A stretch of 34,831 bases of DNA from Pseudomonadota bacterium (GTDB taxonomy: Bacteria > Pseudomonadota > Alphaproteobacteria > Acetobacterales > Acetobacteraceae), in the NCBI GenBank assembly GCA_021801465.1, contig JAJYXY010000091.1, positions 1 through 34,831 on the forward strand. The letters are read 5' to 3'. The notes below the pieces were generated by a model. It was given only the letters and a program-made list of their open reading frames with translations. It was not told where the DNA came from and searched no databases. How positions within the stretch are numbered: position 1 is the first letter of the stretch; each line of letters begins with the position of its first letter. Made by a program: the position numbers and the translations under genes. Positions 7,485 through 15,315 of this stretch are shown piece by piece.

Positions 7485-8609
7485 ATGGCCACAACGACAG
7501 AGCGACTTCTCGTAACCTATCGGGTGCGGGGCGAGGCAGCGACGATCGCCGATCGTGCCCAGGCCCTGGCGGTCGAGCAAAGCGTCGAGATGCCGCTCGC
7601 GGCCATCGATGTCCCACGCATCGCGACCGAGATCGTCGGCGCGGTGCAGGCGATCGAGGATCGTGGCGGCGGCGTGTTTGATCTCCGCATCTCCCTCGCC
7701 ACGGCAACGATGGCGGGCCCCGACGGCCCCGAGGCCGGGCAGATCCTCAATATGGTTTTTGGCAATTCCTCGCTTCATGAGGATGTCATGCTTTGGGATA
7801 TCGATCTCCCGGCCGGCTTTGCCGCGCTTTGCGGCGGCCCACATTGGGGGATTGGCGGGCTTCGTGAGCGTCTTTGCGTCGGCGCAAGGGCGATCACCGC
7901 GACCGCGCTCAAGCCGCAGGGCCTCTCGCCCGACGAACTCGCGACCCTCGCCGGGCGCCTTGCCGCCGGCGGGATCGACGTGATCAAAGACGATCACGGC
8001 ATCGCTGACCAGCGCTATGCACCGTTCGCCGCGCGGGTGCGCGCCTGCGCCGAAAAAATCGCCGAAAATGCCGTAAAAACCGGCCACCCGACTCGCTATG
8101 CCCCCAATCTTTCCGGCTCACTCGATGCGCTCCGCCGGCAGGTCGAGGCGGCGCGGGCGGTTGGGATCGATCTTTTCCTGATCGCCCCATTCGTCGTCGG
8201 CTTTCCCGCTTTTGCCACTATCGCGCGGGAAAACCCTGATCTCGGCTTCCTCGCCCATCCGGCGATGGCGGGTGCCGCGCGGATCAATCCCGCCTTGCTT
8301 TATGGCAAGCTGTTTCGCCTATTCGGCGCCGATGCCGTGATCTATCCCAATCATGGCGGGCGGTTCGGCTACACCCCGGCCATCTGCCGCGAGATCGCAG
8401 CGATGGCGCGGGGGCCGCTCGCTGGCCTGGCCGCGGCGTTGCCTGTCCCCGCCGGCGGCATGACGCCGGCGCGCGTCGCGGAGATGCTTGCCTTTTACGG
8501 CCCGGATACGATGTTGTTGATCGGCGGCGCCCTCCTCTCCGCCGGCCCCCATTTGGTCGAGGAAACCCGCACTTTCGTGCGCGCGGTTGCGGAGACATCG
8601 CATGGCTGA
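7485..8609 (+). CDS. RuBisCO-like protein (form IV), probable methylthioribulose-phosphate isomerase
   Basis: A 374-residue RuBisCO large-subunit-fold protein, shorter than true RbcL (~475). Recognisable family positions are ALKPQGLSP (Lys143, equivalent to the first catalytic Lys) and GGIDVIKDDHG at 163-172. There Lys168 and Asp170 survive but the metal-binding Glu of the KDDE motif is His171. Later come 'PAGGMTP' and 'LLIGGALL' (the phosphate-binding GG loop). These changes argue against CO2 fixation. In Rhodospirillum rubrum an RLP isomerises 5-methylthioribulose-1-phosphate and hands the product to a cupin. The overlapping downstream cupin gene supports that role here (inference). It starts at ATG 7485 after GGAGCGG. 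Confidence 0.82.
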   Translation: MATTTERLLVTYRVRGEAATIADRAQALAVEQSVEMPLAAIDVPRIATEIVGAVQAIEDRGGGVFDLRISLATATMAGPDGPEAGQILNMVFGNSSLHEDVMLWDIDLPAGFAALCGGPHWGIGGLRERLCVGARAITATALKPQGLSPDELATLAGRLAAGGIDVIKDDHGIADQRYAPFAARVRACAEKIAENAVKTGHPTRYAPNLSGSLDALRRQVEAARAVGIDLFLIAPFVVGFPAFATIARENPDLGFLAHPAMAGAARINPALLYGKLFRLFGADAVIYPNHGGRFGYTPAICREIAAMARGPLAGLAAALPVPAGGMTPARVAEMLAFYGPDTMLLIGGALLSAGPHLVEETRTFVRAVAETSHG

Positions 8610-9114
8610 CACCAAGACCACCACCCCCCTTCCCGCCTTTCGCCGCCTTGAGACACCGACCGAGGCGGAGGCCGCGCTGAGACAGGGAGGGCTTCGCTGG
8701 GGCGGGGTCGCCGAACTTTCCTATAAGGAAGATGAGACGACGCCGTTTCGCGCGGTCACCCGGCAGGTTCTGTTTCAGAGCCCCGAACTCGCCGGCGAGT
8801 GGCGTTATTTCGAAGTGGCGCCGGGCGGATATTCGACGCTCGAGCGGCATGAGCATGCGCATGGCGTGATGATTTTGAGCGGGCGCGGCCGGGCGCTGGT
8901 GGGCGACGCGGTGCGGGCCGTAGCGCCGTTCGATCTGGTCGCGATCCCAGGCTGGACCTGGCATCAATTCCGCGCCGATCAGGACGCGCCGCTCGGCTTT
9001 CTCTGCCTTGTCAACGTCATCCGCGACAAGCCGGTTTTGCCGGACGCTGCGGATCTCGCCAATCTTCGGCGCAACCCTGAGATCGCGGCGTTTCTCGGCC
9101 TTTCGCAGCAATGA
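8602..9114 (+). CDS. cupin protein, probable methylthioxylulose-5-phosphate methylsulfurylase
   Basis: A 170-residue single-domain cupin. The metal-binding motif 1 is visible as HEHAHGVMILSGRGRALVGD (about residues 88-107) and motif 2 as DLVAIPGWTWHQFRA. It begins 8 bases inside the RLP gene, so the two are translationally coupled. In R. rubrum the RLP partner cupin removes methanethiol from 1-methylthioxylulose-5-phosphate to give 1-deoxyxylulose-5-phosphate, joining methylthioadenosine salvage to isoprenoid synthesis. The assignment is by pairing with the RLP; the cupin fold alone is not specific. MtnP and MtnA genes, needed upstream, are not in the window. Confidence 0.75.
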   Translation: MADTKTTTPLPAFRRLETPTEAEAALRQGGLRWGGVAELSYKEDETTPFRAVTRQVLFQSPELAGEWRYFEVAPGGYSTLERHEHAHGVMILSGRGRALVGDAVRAVAPFDLVAIPGWTWHQFRADQDAPLGFLCLVNVIRDKPVLPDAADLANLRRNPEIAAFLGLSQQ

Positions 9115-10904
9115 GCGAGGCGACGGCGGCACAGCCCCGCATCGAGGACTATGCCATGATCGGTGATGGCCATAGTGCCGCGCTGGTCAACCGCACAGGG
9201 TCCGTGGATTGGCTGTGTTGGCCGCGTTTCGACAGCCCCGCCTGTTTCGCCGCCCTTCTCGGCGGGCGCAATCACGGTCGCTGGCTGATCGCACCGAAGG
9301 GAGCGGTGCACACCATCAGCCGCGCCTATCGCGGCAGCTCGCTCGTCTTGGAGACGGTGTTCACGACCGAAGACGGCGAGGTCGCACTCATCGATTTCAT
9401 GCCGCCGAATGGCGCCTCCTCCTCGGTCATCCGTCTCGTCGCCGGGCGTTCAGGGCGGGTTACCATGCGCCTCGATCTCACGCTGCGCTTCGATTACGGC
9501 ACCACCATCCCCTGGGTGACCCGCCTTTCCGATGGCAATGGCATCCGCGCGATCGCCGGCCCCGACATGGTGGTGTTGCGCACACCCATCACCTTACTCG
9601 GCCAAAATCTCGCGACCATTGCCGAGTTCGAGATCGCCGCCGGCGAGACCATCCCCTTCACCCTCACCCATTTCGCCTCGCATGTCGCGCCCGACCCGCC
9701 GCTCGACCCGCTCCACGCCCTCGCCACGACCGAGCAATTCTGGGCCGAGTGGTCCGGGCGCTGCAGCTGCGACGAGCGTTATCGCGAGCCGGTTCTTCGC
9801 TCGCTGATCACCCTGAAAGCGCTGATCTACACGCCAACCGGCGGCATCGTCGCAGCACCTACGACCTCGCTTCCCGAACAATGGGGCGGGCCGCGCAACT
9901 GGGATTATCGCTATTGCTGGCTGCGCGATGCGACACTGACCCTCGATGCGCTGATGGCGGCGGGGTACTATGACGAGGCGGAGGCGTGGCGCAACTGGCT
10001 GCATCGGGCGATCGCCGGCAGCCCGGCGCAGGTGCAAATCATGTACGGCCTCGCTGGCGAGCGCCGGCTCGCGGAATGGGAGGCGACGTGGCTGCCCGGC
10101 TTTGCTGGCTCGCGCCCGGTTCGGATCGGCAATGCCGCCTCGGATCAGCTTCAGCTCGACGTCTATGGCGAGGTCATGGATTCGGCCCATACCGCGCGGC
10201 GGGGTGGCCTTGGGGCGGCGCGCGATTCCTGGCCGATGCAGCGCAGATTGCTCGAACATCTCGCGCGGATCTGGGATCGCCCGGACGAAGGATTATGGGA
10301 AGTCCGCGGCGGGCGGCGGCATTTCACCTTTTCCAAAGTGATGGCCTGGGTCGCCTTCGACCGCGCGATCAAGGATGCCGAGACCTATCATCTCGACGCG
10401 CCGCTCGAACGCTGGCGGGCGTTGCGCGATCACATCCACGCGACCATCTGCCGGGAAGGCGTCGATCCCGAGCGCCAATGTTTCGTCCAAAGCTTTGGCG
10501 CGCGTGAGCTCGATGCCAGTCTTCTGCTCATCCCGCTGGTCGGGTTTCTGCCGCCCGAAGATCCGCGCGTGCGCGCGACCATCGCCGCGATCGAGCAGGA
10601 TTTGATGGAGGACGGGCTGGTGCTGCGCTATCGCACCGAGGCGGGAACCGATGGCTTGCCGCCGGGCGAGGGGGCGTTTCTCGCGTGCAGCTTCTGGCTC
10701 GTCGATAATCTCGTCCTGCAAGGGCGCCGCGCCGAGGCAGAGGCTCTCTTCGCGCGGCTACTCGATTTGCGTAACGATGTCGGCTTGCTCGCCGAGGAGT
10801 ATGATCCGCATGCCCGGCGCCAGCTCGGCAATTTTCCGCAAGCTTTTTCGCATCTCGCCCTCGTCCGCGCGGCGCTGACCCTGGCCGCTGACCCTGGCCG
10901 CTGA
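9111..10904 (+). CDS. glycoside hydrolase family 15 protein (glucoamylase/trehalase-like)
   Basis: A 597-residue cytoplasmic-looking GH15 enzyme without a signal peptide. It has an N-terminal beta-sandwich ('IEDYAMIGDGHSAALVNRTG', 'VDWLCWPRFDSPACFAALLG') and an (alpha/alpha)6 catalytic barrel. The barrel carries WGGPRNWDYRYCWLRDATLT, PVRIGNAASDQLQLDVYGEV preceded by the EWEATWLPG segment with the likely general acid, and LLAEEYDPHARRQLGNFPQA with the likely general base. Bacterial members hydrolyse alpha-glucosides, some of them trehalose; otsA lies in this window but not nearby. It overlaps the cupin stop (ATGA). The last residues (ALTLAADPGR) and the stop codon come from a 13-bp tandem repeat. 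Confidence 0.9.
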   Translation: MSEATAAQPRIEDYAMIGDGHSAALVNRTGSVDWLCWPRFDSPACFAALLGGRNHGRWLIAPKGAVHTISRAYRGSSLVLETVFTTEDGEVALIDFMPPNGASSSVIRLVAGRSGRVTMRLDLTLRFDYGTTIPWVTRLSDGNGIRAIAGPDMVVLRTPITLLGQNLATIAEFEIAAGETIPFTLTHFASHVAPDPPLDPLHALATTEQFWAEWSGRCSCDERYREPVLRSLITLKALIYTPTGGIVAAPTTSLPEQWGGPRNWDYRYCWLRDATLTLDALMAAGYYDEAEAWRNWLHRAIAGSPAQVQIMYGLAGERRLAEWEATWLPGFAGSRPVRIGNAASDQLQLDVYGEVMDSAHTARRGGLGAARDSWPMQRRLLEHLARIWDRPDEGLWEVRGGRRHFTFSKVMAWVAFDRAIKDAETYHLDAPLERWRALRDHIHATICREGVDPERQCFVQSFGARELDASLLLIPLVGFLPPEDPRVRATIAAIEQDLMEDGLVLRYRTEAGTDGLPPGEGAFLACSFWLVDNLVLQGRRAEAEALFARLLDLRNDVGLLAEEYDPHARRQLGNFPQAFSHLALVRAALTLAADPGR

Positions 10905-10951
10905 CCCTGGCCGCTGACCCTGGCCGCTGACCCTGGCCGCCTACCCTGGCC
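10874..10951. repeat. 13-bp tandem repeat (minisatellite), six units
   Basis: The unit GCTGACCCTGGCC is repeated perfectly five times (10874-10938), followed by one variant, GCCTACCCTGGCC (10939-10951). Because 13 is not a multiple of 3, each unit is read in a different frame. The third unit supplies the TGA stop (10902-10904) of the GH15 gene, and the remaining units are non-coding. Strand-slippage expansion is the simplest origin. Confidence 0.95.
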
Positions 10952-11016
10952 GCCGAACCGGTAAGTAACGCGGTGAACAAGGCGTAGACGCGCAGCTTTG
11001 CGACGCCGCGCGGCGA

Positions 11017-11445
11017 TCAGGTCTCCTGACCGGCCGCAGCGGCGAGGCTCGCCTCCAGCGGATCGGAAGGCTGGTCCCCGGTGCCGGGCTGCGCTTCGTT
11101 TTCTTCCATCTCGCCGCCAAACGGGCGCCGCGGCGGCTGCTGGCCATATGTCGCGGCCTGTTGTTGCGCCGCCGCCTGGGTCATGGCGCTGAGAATCCGG
11201 GAATAATGCTCGGCGTGCTGGAAATAGCTTTCAGCCATCACCCGGTCGCCGCCGCTCGTCGCGTCGCGGCCGAGCTGCAGGTATTTTTCATAGAGCTGCT
11301 GGGCGGTCCCGCGCACGCGAAGATCCGGGCCATTGCTGTCGAAAACGTGATTGCGATTGAGCGGCACGCCGCCTTGATGATGGCGCGTCACGCCGCCATT
11401 GGCATTGCCGCGGTGATTACGGCCGCGCATACGTTTAATATTCAT
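11017..11445 (-). CDS. DUF4167 domain-containing protein
   Basis: A 142-residue protein. The basic N-terminus (MNIKRMRGRNHRGN) leads into the DUF4167 core, with NRNHVFDSNGPDLRVRGTAQ, 'LYEKYLQLGRDATSGGDRV' and 'AESYFQHAEHYSRIL' at residues ~30-85. A low-complexity Gln/Ala and acidic tail follows. The family is nearly confined to alphaproteobacteria and usually sits downstream of prmC, as here. The basic N-terminus suggests RNA or ribosome contact, but no function is established. It starts at ATG 11445. Confidence 0.9.
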   Translation of the reverse strand: MNIKRMRGRNHRGNANGGVTRHHQGGVPLNRNHVFDSNGPDLRVRGTAQQLYEKYLQLGRDATSGGDRVMAESYFQHAEHYSRILSAMTQAAAQQQAATYGQQPPRRPFGGEMEENEAQPGTGDQPSDPLEASLAAAAGQET

Positions 11446-11465
11446 GCTGGCTTCATGCTTTCCTA

Positions 11466-11493
11466 TTCATACACCCGGCTTCATACACCCGGC
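11466..11493. repeat. 14-bp direct tandem duplication
   Basis: TTCATACACCCGGC occurs twice head to tail without mismatch, 20-50 bp upstream of the DUF4167 start codon on the minus strand. It may be a recent duplication within the promoter or leader; no factor is recognisable. Confidence 0.85.
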
Positions 11494-11718
11494 GACCGCG
11501 CCATCAGGCCGCACGCCGCCGCATACGGCCACAAACGAAGATCCCATAACTTGGCTTCGGCACCACCCCACGCCCATGGCCGGCAAAACAAAACCAGATC
11601 AGCCAGATCATGACCAAAAAACAGCCCTTTGGGCCGTTCACCGGCGGTGCGGAGCGCAAACTACTCGCGCGACGGCGGCCCGCCAATAGATTTTTTCGCG
11701 CCCCAGACAATTTTCCCC

Positions 11719-11744
11719 ACGTGATGCGATTTCGTCACGTTTTT
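11719..11744 (+). terminator. hairpin, possible terminator downstream of prmC
   Basis: ACGTGATG (11719-11726) pairs with CGTCACGT (11733-11740), with one G-T pair and the loop CGATTT, followed by TTTT on the plus strand. The genes on both sides are on the minus strand, where the hairpin is not followed by T residues. Its role is therefore doubtful. Confidence 0.3.
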
Positions 11745-11757
11745 GCCCTGTCTTTCC

Positions 11758-12672
11758 TCAACCGACCTCGGGCGCGGCGACGATCAAGGCGCGGGGTATG
11801 CCGGAAAGATCGGCAACATGCGTCACGTGGGCAAAGCCTTGCGCCACGGCAAGGGCGGCCACCCGTTCCGCTTGGCCAGCGCCGAGTTCGATGACCGCCG
11901 GCGCACCCGGCGCCAGCAAAGGCGCGAGTGCGGCGAAAACCGTGCGATAGGCGAAAAGCCCATCCTCCCCGCCATCGAGGGCGCGCCTTGGCTCATAGAG
12001 GGCGACCTCGGGCGCGAGGCCGGGGATTGATGCGGTTTCGATATAGGGCGGGTTGCAGAGGACGAGATCAAAGCGCGCGCGAACCGCCCCCGCCCAGTCG
12101 CCGCACAGAAACAGAGCCCGCCCTGCGAAGCCGAGTGCTGCCGCGTTTCGTTCCGCGACCGCCAATGCTGCTGGTGAGAGATCGACGCCGACCCCGATTG
12201 CGTCGGGAAATTCCTGCAAGGCGGCGAGCAGCAGAGAGCCGCTCCCGGTGCCGAGATCGAGCACGCGCCGCACCGCCTGGCGCACGGGTAGCCGCGTGAT
12301 CGCGGCCTCGATCAGGGTTTCGCTGTCCGCCCGCGGGACCAACGTCGCTGGCGAGACGGCAAAGGCGAGCCCCCAAAATTCCCGCACCCCGAGGATGTGG
12401 GCGAGCGGCTCGCGGGCCAGCCGGCGCGCGAGCAGCGCCTCGAAGCCTGGCGCAGCCTGCGCGAGCGAAAACGGGCGCGCGCGTTCACGCACCAGGGTTT
12501 CTTGGTCGCAGCCAAGCGCATGGCCGAGCAGCAAGCGTGCCTCCAGGGCCGGGGCCTCGATCCCCGCGCCCGAGAGCCTAGCGGCGATGTCAGCGAGCGC
12601 CGCGGCCAGCGGCGGATCAGTTGCCGCCGCCGGATGGGGCCAGCTTTTCGTGGATTTTATTGCCCCAGGCAT
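11758..12672 (-). CDS. prmC: peptide chain release factor N5-glutamine methyltransferase
   Basis: SAM-dependent enzyme that methylates the Gln of the GGQ motif in release factors RF1 and RF2. The N-terminal helical domain (LARRLAREPLAHILGVREFW, then the PRADSETL segment) is followed by the Rossmann fold with VLDLGTGSGSLLLA and the family hallmark NPPY (LCNPPYIETASI). A start at ATG 12672 gives 304 residues and overlaps the upstream small gene by 56 nt. Shorter starts would need a non-ATG codon near 12610. Most alphaproteobacteria have prfA upstream; here that place is taken by an ABC exporter cluster. DUF4167 follows, as is usual. Confidence 0.9.
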   Translation of the reverse strand: MPGAIKSTKSWPHPAAATDPPLAAALADIAARLSGAGIEAPALEARLLLGHALGCDQETLVRERARPFSLAQAAPGFEALLARRLAREPLAHILGVREFWGLAFAVSPATLVPRADSETLIEAAITRLPVRQAVRRVLDLGTGSGSLLLAALQEFPDAIGVGVDLSPAALAVAERNAAALGFAGRALFLCGDWAGAVRARFDLVLCNPPYIETASIPGLAPEVALYEPRRALDGGEDGLFAYRTVFAALAPLLAPGAPAVIELGAGQAERVAALAVAQGFAHVTHVADLSGIPRALIVAAPEVG

Positions 12673-12895
12673 CGAGTTTCTCGCCCGTCTTGCGCGCCGC
12701 CTTATCGAGGGCGGCGCCGGTTTTCTCCGCCGCCTTGCCGATCGCCCGGCCGGCATCGTTGCCCCATTCGTCGAGCTTTTGGCCAGCCCTCTGCATTGGC
12801 CCGTCATCGGCATGGGCCTGCGGAAGGGCCAAAAAACCAATGGCGAGGGCCGCGATCAGGCCCCGCCTCACGCCGATCATCCACGCCCCGATCAT
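12617..12895 (-). CDS. small exported helical protein of unknown function
   Basis: A 92-residue protein. Residues 1-29 form a signal peptide (basic GVRRG, hydrophobic LIAALAIGFLALP, cleavage near AHA-DD). The mature part is about 60 residues with a repeated pattern: QRAGQKLDEWGNDAGRAIGK, then AAEKTGAALDKAARKTGEKL and DAWGNKIHEKL. The Lys/Ala/Glu heptad-like helices and the twice-used KLD-WGN motif suggest an internal duplication. It starts at ATG 12895 (GGAGA upstream), overlapping the ABC ATPase stop (ATGA), so it is likely co-translated with the exporter. I recognise no family. Confidence 0.75.
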   Translation of the reverse strand: MIGAWMIGVRRGLIAALAIGFLALPQAHADDGPMQRAGQKLDEWGNDAGRAIGKAAEKTGAALDKAARKTGEKLDAWGNKIHEKLAPSGGGN

Positions 12896-13764
12896 CGCCT
12901 GTCTCCTCGATCCACCGACGTAAGCGCGGCCTCATCGCGCGGCGCAGGTTGCGCCAGCGCTTTACCCGCGAGCGCTGCGTGCTCGGGCTTGGCGTCCGCC
13001 TTTTCGTCGCCATGCGCCTCGCTCGCGGCAAGATAATGGCCAAGCACCTCGTCTGGCGCGCCATCTTCCATGATACGGCCCTTGTCGAGCCAGATCACCC
13101 TGGTGCACCAGCGCGTCACCACATCCTTGATGTGGCTCGACAAGACGAGGATTTCGGCACTGCGGACCAAGGTTTCAAGGCGTGTTCGCGCCTTCTCCAT
13201 GAACCCGGCATCGCCGGCGAGAAACCACTCATCCATCAGCAGCACCTCGGGATGAATGGCGGTCGCGAGCGCGAAGCCGAGCCGCACCACCATGCCCGAA
13301 CTATAGGTGCGCACCGGAAGATCCATGAACTCGTCGAGATCGGCGAAATCGCGCACATCGTCCTCGAGCCGCCGGATCGCGGCGCGGCCGAGCCCGGCGA
13401 ACAAGCCACGGAGCGAAATATTCTCCCGCCCGGTGAGATCCGGGTTCATGCCGAGATTGGGGTCGAGCAAAGCGTTGAGACTACCTTGGACGCGGATCCG
13501 CCCGCGCACCGGCTCATAAATCCCGGCGAGCGTGCGCAACAATGTCGTCTTGCCGGCGCCATTGCTGCCGACGAGGCCGAGGCGGTCGCCAGCGCCAAGA
13601 TGAAAAGAGACGTCGCGCAGGCCCTGCACCACGACCCGCTTATGCGCGTCTTTGCCGATCCGCCCGCCCGAGGCCGCAGCAAACATCGCCCGCTTCAGGC
13701 TGCGGGCGCTGCCGTGATAGAGCGGAAAATCGACCGAGACATGCTCGGCGTCGACGCTTGCCAT
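12892..13764 (-). CDS. ABC transporter ATP-binding protein, polysaccharide-export type (KpsT/Wzt-like)
   Basis: A 290-residue ATPase. It has Walker A GSNGAGKTT (about residue 67), a NALLDPNLGMNPDLTGRENI segment typical of O-antigen/capsule exporters, the ABC signature YSSGMVVRLGFALA, Walker B VLLMDEWFLAGD, and the H-loop in VLSSHIKDVV. The C-terminal ~45 residues are an Ala/Glu/Lys-rich tail, not a full Wzt glycan-binding domain, so it is closer to KpsT. It lies 3 bp after the permease gene and overlaps the small exported protein. It would power export of a lipid-linked or capsular glycan across the inner membrane. Confidence 0.92.
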   Translation of the reverse strand: MASVDAEHVSVDFPLYHGSARSLKRAMFAAASGGRIGKDAHKRVVVQGLRDVSFHLGAGDRLGLVGSNGAGKTTLLRTLAGIYEPVRGRIRVQGSLNALLDPNLGMNPDLTGRENISLRGLFAGLGRAAIRRLEDDVRDFADLDEFMDLPVRTYSSGMVVRLGFALATAIHPEVLLMDEWFLAGDAGFMEKARTRLETLVRSAEILVLSSHIKDVVTRWCTRVIWLDKGRIMEDGAPDEVLGHYLAASEAHGDEKADAKPEHAALAGKALAQPAPRDEAALTSVDRGDRR

Positions 13765-13767
13765 GGA

Positions 13768-14676
13768 TTACACCCAAAACGCGAGGCGGCCCCGCACACG
13801 CACGAAAAGCAGCCAGGAGAGAATGAGCAAGACGCCGGAGTAAGCAAGCGCCGAGAGCCAGATGATCCCGCCCGGGATATCGCCGAGCAAGGGCGCGCGC
13901 ACGATCTCGAACAAACTATAGAACGGATTGAGCGGCAAAAGCGCTGCCCCGCGATGGATCAACTCGGGCCGCCAGATCACCGGGCTGACGAAGAACGCGA
14001 TTTGCATGATGCTGCCCATGATCGGCGGGATGTCGCGAAAACGGGCGCACACGGCGGCGAGACTCATCGTCAGCGCAAGCGAATCGATGAGCCACAGCAA
14101 AAGCGCGGGCAGAGCGAGCGCCACGCGCGCGCCAGGCCAGGCATTGAAAATCACGAAGACGACGAAAATCACGATCACATTATGGCCAAGAACGATCACG
14201 TTGCGCAGAACGATTCGCCCGCCATAAAGGCTGAACGGCATGCGCACTGCCCGGATCATCGAATCGTTCTGGGTAAAACCGAGACAGGCCTCGGTCACCA
14301 GCGTCTGCAAATAGCCCCAGAGCACCAAGGAGAGCACAAGAAACGGCAGATATTCGCGCAGCACCATGTGAAACAGCGTCGAATAGAGAAAGCCCAGCGC
14401 TGCGACCATCACCGCGGTCGACAGGGTCAGCCAAAGCGGGCCGAGCATGGAACCGCGATAGCGCCCCTTGACGTCGAGCCACGCGAGGGTCGCGCCAAGC
14501 CGCCAGAGCCTGAGCGCGCCCCTGATATCGGCAATGGCCTGCCGTTGACGGCCGAAATAGCCGAGCCCCGCGATGAGATCGAGGGTCGTCTCGCCGGTGG
14601 TGTGCAAACGAAGCGGCGGGATGGGTGCCGCCGAGGGGAGAGGGGCGCGGGTCATGCGCGGCGTCGCATAGCCCAC
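13768..14676 (-). CDS. ABC transporter permease, polysaccharide-export type (KpsM/Wzm-like, ABC-2)
   Basis: Up to 302 residues with about six membrane segments. The cytoplasmic interface WLDVKGRYRGSMLGPLWLTL before the first segment is the hallmark of KpsM/Wzm permeases. Later segments include FLVLSLVLWGYLQ, PPIMGSIMQIAFFVSPVIW and LPLNPFYSLFEIVRAPLLG, the usual ABC-2 C-terminal signature. The start is GTG 14676 or, eight codons on, ATG 14655; neither has a good ribosome-binding site. It pairs with the adjacent ATPase. No glycosyltransferases lie beside it, so the cargo is unknown; a sugar transferase occurs far away at 32.4-33.9 kb. Confidence 0.92.
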   Translation of the reverse strand: MGYATPRMTRAPLPSAAPIPPLRLHTTGETTLDLIAGLGYFGRQRQAIADIRGALRLWRLGATLAWLDVKGRYRGSMLGPLWLTLSTAVMVAALGFLYSTLFHMVLREYLPFLVLSLVLWGYLQTLVTEACLGFTQNDSMIRAVRMPFSLYGGRIVLRNVIVLGHNVIVIFVVFVIFNAWPGARVALALPALLLWLIDSLALTMSLAAVCARFRDIPPIMGSIMQIAFFVSPVIWRPELIHRGAALLPLNPFYSLFEIVRAPLLGDIPGGIIWLSALAYSGVLLILSWLLFVRVRGRLAFWV

Positions 14677-14742
14677 CGCCGCGGCCAGGGCAATCGCCGC
14701 GCGGCCATGCTCACCCCGACCGGATGCGATGCGCCCGCGCCA

Positions 14743-15234
14743 TCACCCATAAATCGGCGCGAGCCGGGTGCGGTCGCCGCGAATGATCGCCACGCGCTGG
14801 CCGGGGCGGAAATTATTCTCGTTGGTCTGCACCACGGAAATCGTCTGCCCGTCATCCTGGCGGATGATGAATTCGACGGCATTGCCCTTGTTCAACGCGC
14901 TTTCCGCGGTATTGCCGACGAGCCCGCCAAGAAGCGCGCCGCCGATCGCACCCAAGATGTTGCCACGGAAGCTGTCGCCGCCGATGAAACTCCCGGCAAC
15001 GCCACCAAGCGCCGCCCCGCCCATGGTACCAACCCCGCTATCGCCGCCCTGGACGACGACATTGCGCATCGAGACGATGGTGCCGTAGGTGACATAAGCG
15101 GCGCGGCCGACGCCATAGCCGCTATAGGTGCTGTTGGCTGGCGTACCCGTGCAGGCCGCGACCAGCACCAGCCCCGACAGAGCCAAGGCGCCAACCGCCA
15201 GCCGCCACATCCGATCTTTGATTTTATCCATCAT
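14743..15234 (-). CDS. glycine-zipper outer-membrane lipoprotein (SlyB/Pcp-like)
   Basis: A 163-residue lipoprotein. The signal peptide ends in the lipobox LVAAC (Cys28). The mature part starts with a Ser/Tyr/Gly-rich segment, then a glycine-zipper 2TM region (GGAALGGVAGSFIGGD, 'ILGAIGGALLGGLVGNTAE', about residues 72-115). A small beta domain follows (EFIIRQDDGQTISVVQTNEN, then FRPGQRVAIIRGDRTRL). Relatives are SlyB/Pcp/OmpA-linked envelope lipoproteins of poorly known role. ATG 15234 or 15231 is the start. Confidence 0.88.
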   Translation of the reverse strand: MMDKIKDRMWRLAVGALALSGLVLVAACTGTPANSTYSGYGVGRAAYVTYGTIVSMRNVVVQGGDSGVGTMGGAALGGVAGSFIGGDSFRGNILGAIGGALLGGLVGNTAESALNKGNAVEFIIRQDDGQTISVVQTNENNFRPGQRVAIIRGDRTRLAPIYG

Positions 15235-15315
15235 ACCCGGCCCTTGAGGGGTTACACTTGGTTTGCAGATATGGGCGGTCGCTTGCGAATTCTAGGCTCG
15301 CCCGCCTCCTTTCGC

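Larger units (their letters stand above)
11446..11757. other. 312-bp gap between prmC and the DUF4167 gene
   Basis: I see no convincing gene. It holds a perfect tandem duplication of TTCATACACCCGGC at 11466-11479 and 11480-11493, just upstream of the DUF4167 start. A hairpin lies at 11719-11740 (8-bp stem ACGTGATG/CGTCACGT, six-base loop) with TTTT after it on the plus strand. Read on the minus strand the hairpin follows prmC but lacks a U-tail. Short open frames here have neither ribosome-binding sites nor recognisable content. Confidence 0.6.

Noticed and set aside
11504-11710. 68-codon minus-strand frame with a hydrophobic stretch in the prmC-DUF4167 gap
   Set aside because: No ribosome-binding site, and the hydrophobic run is short and flanked by Arg-rich shadow-like sequence.
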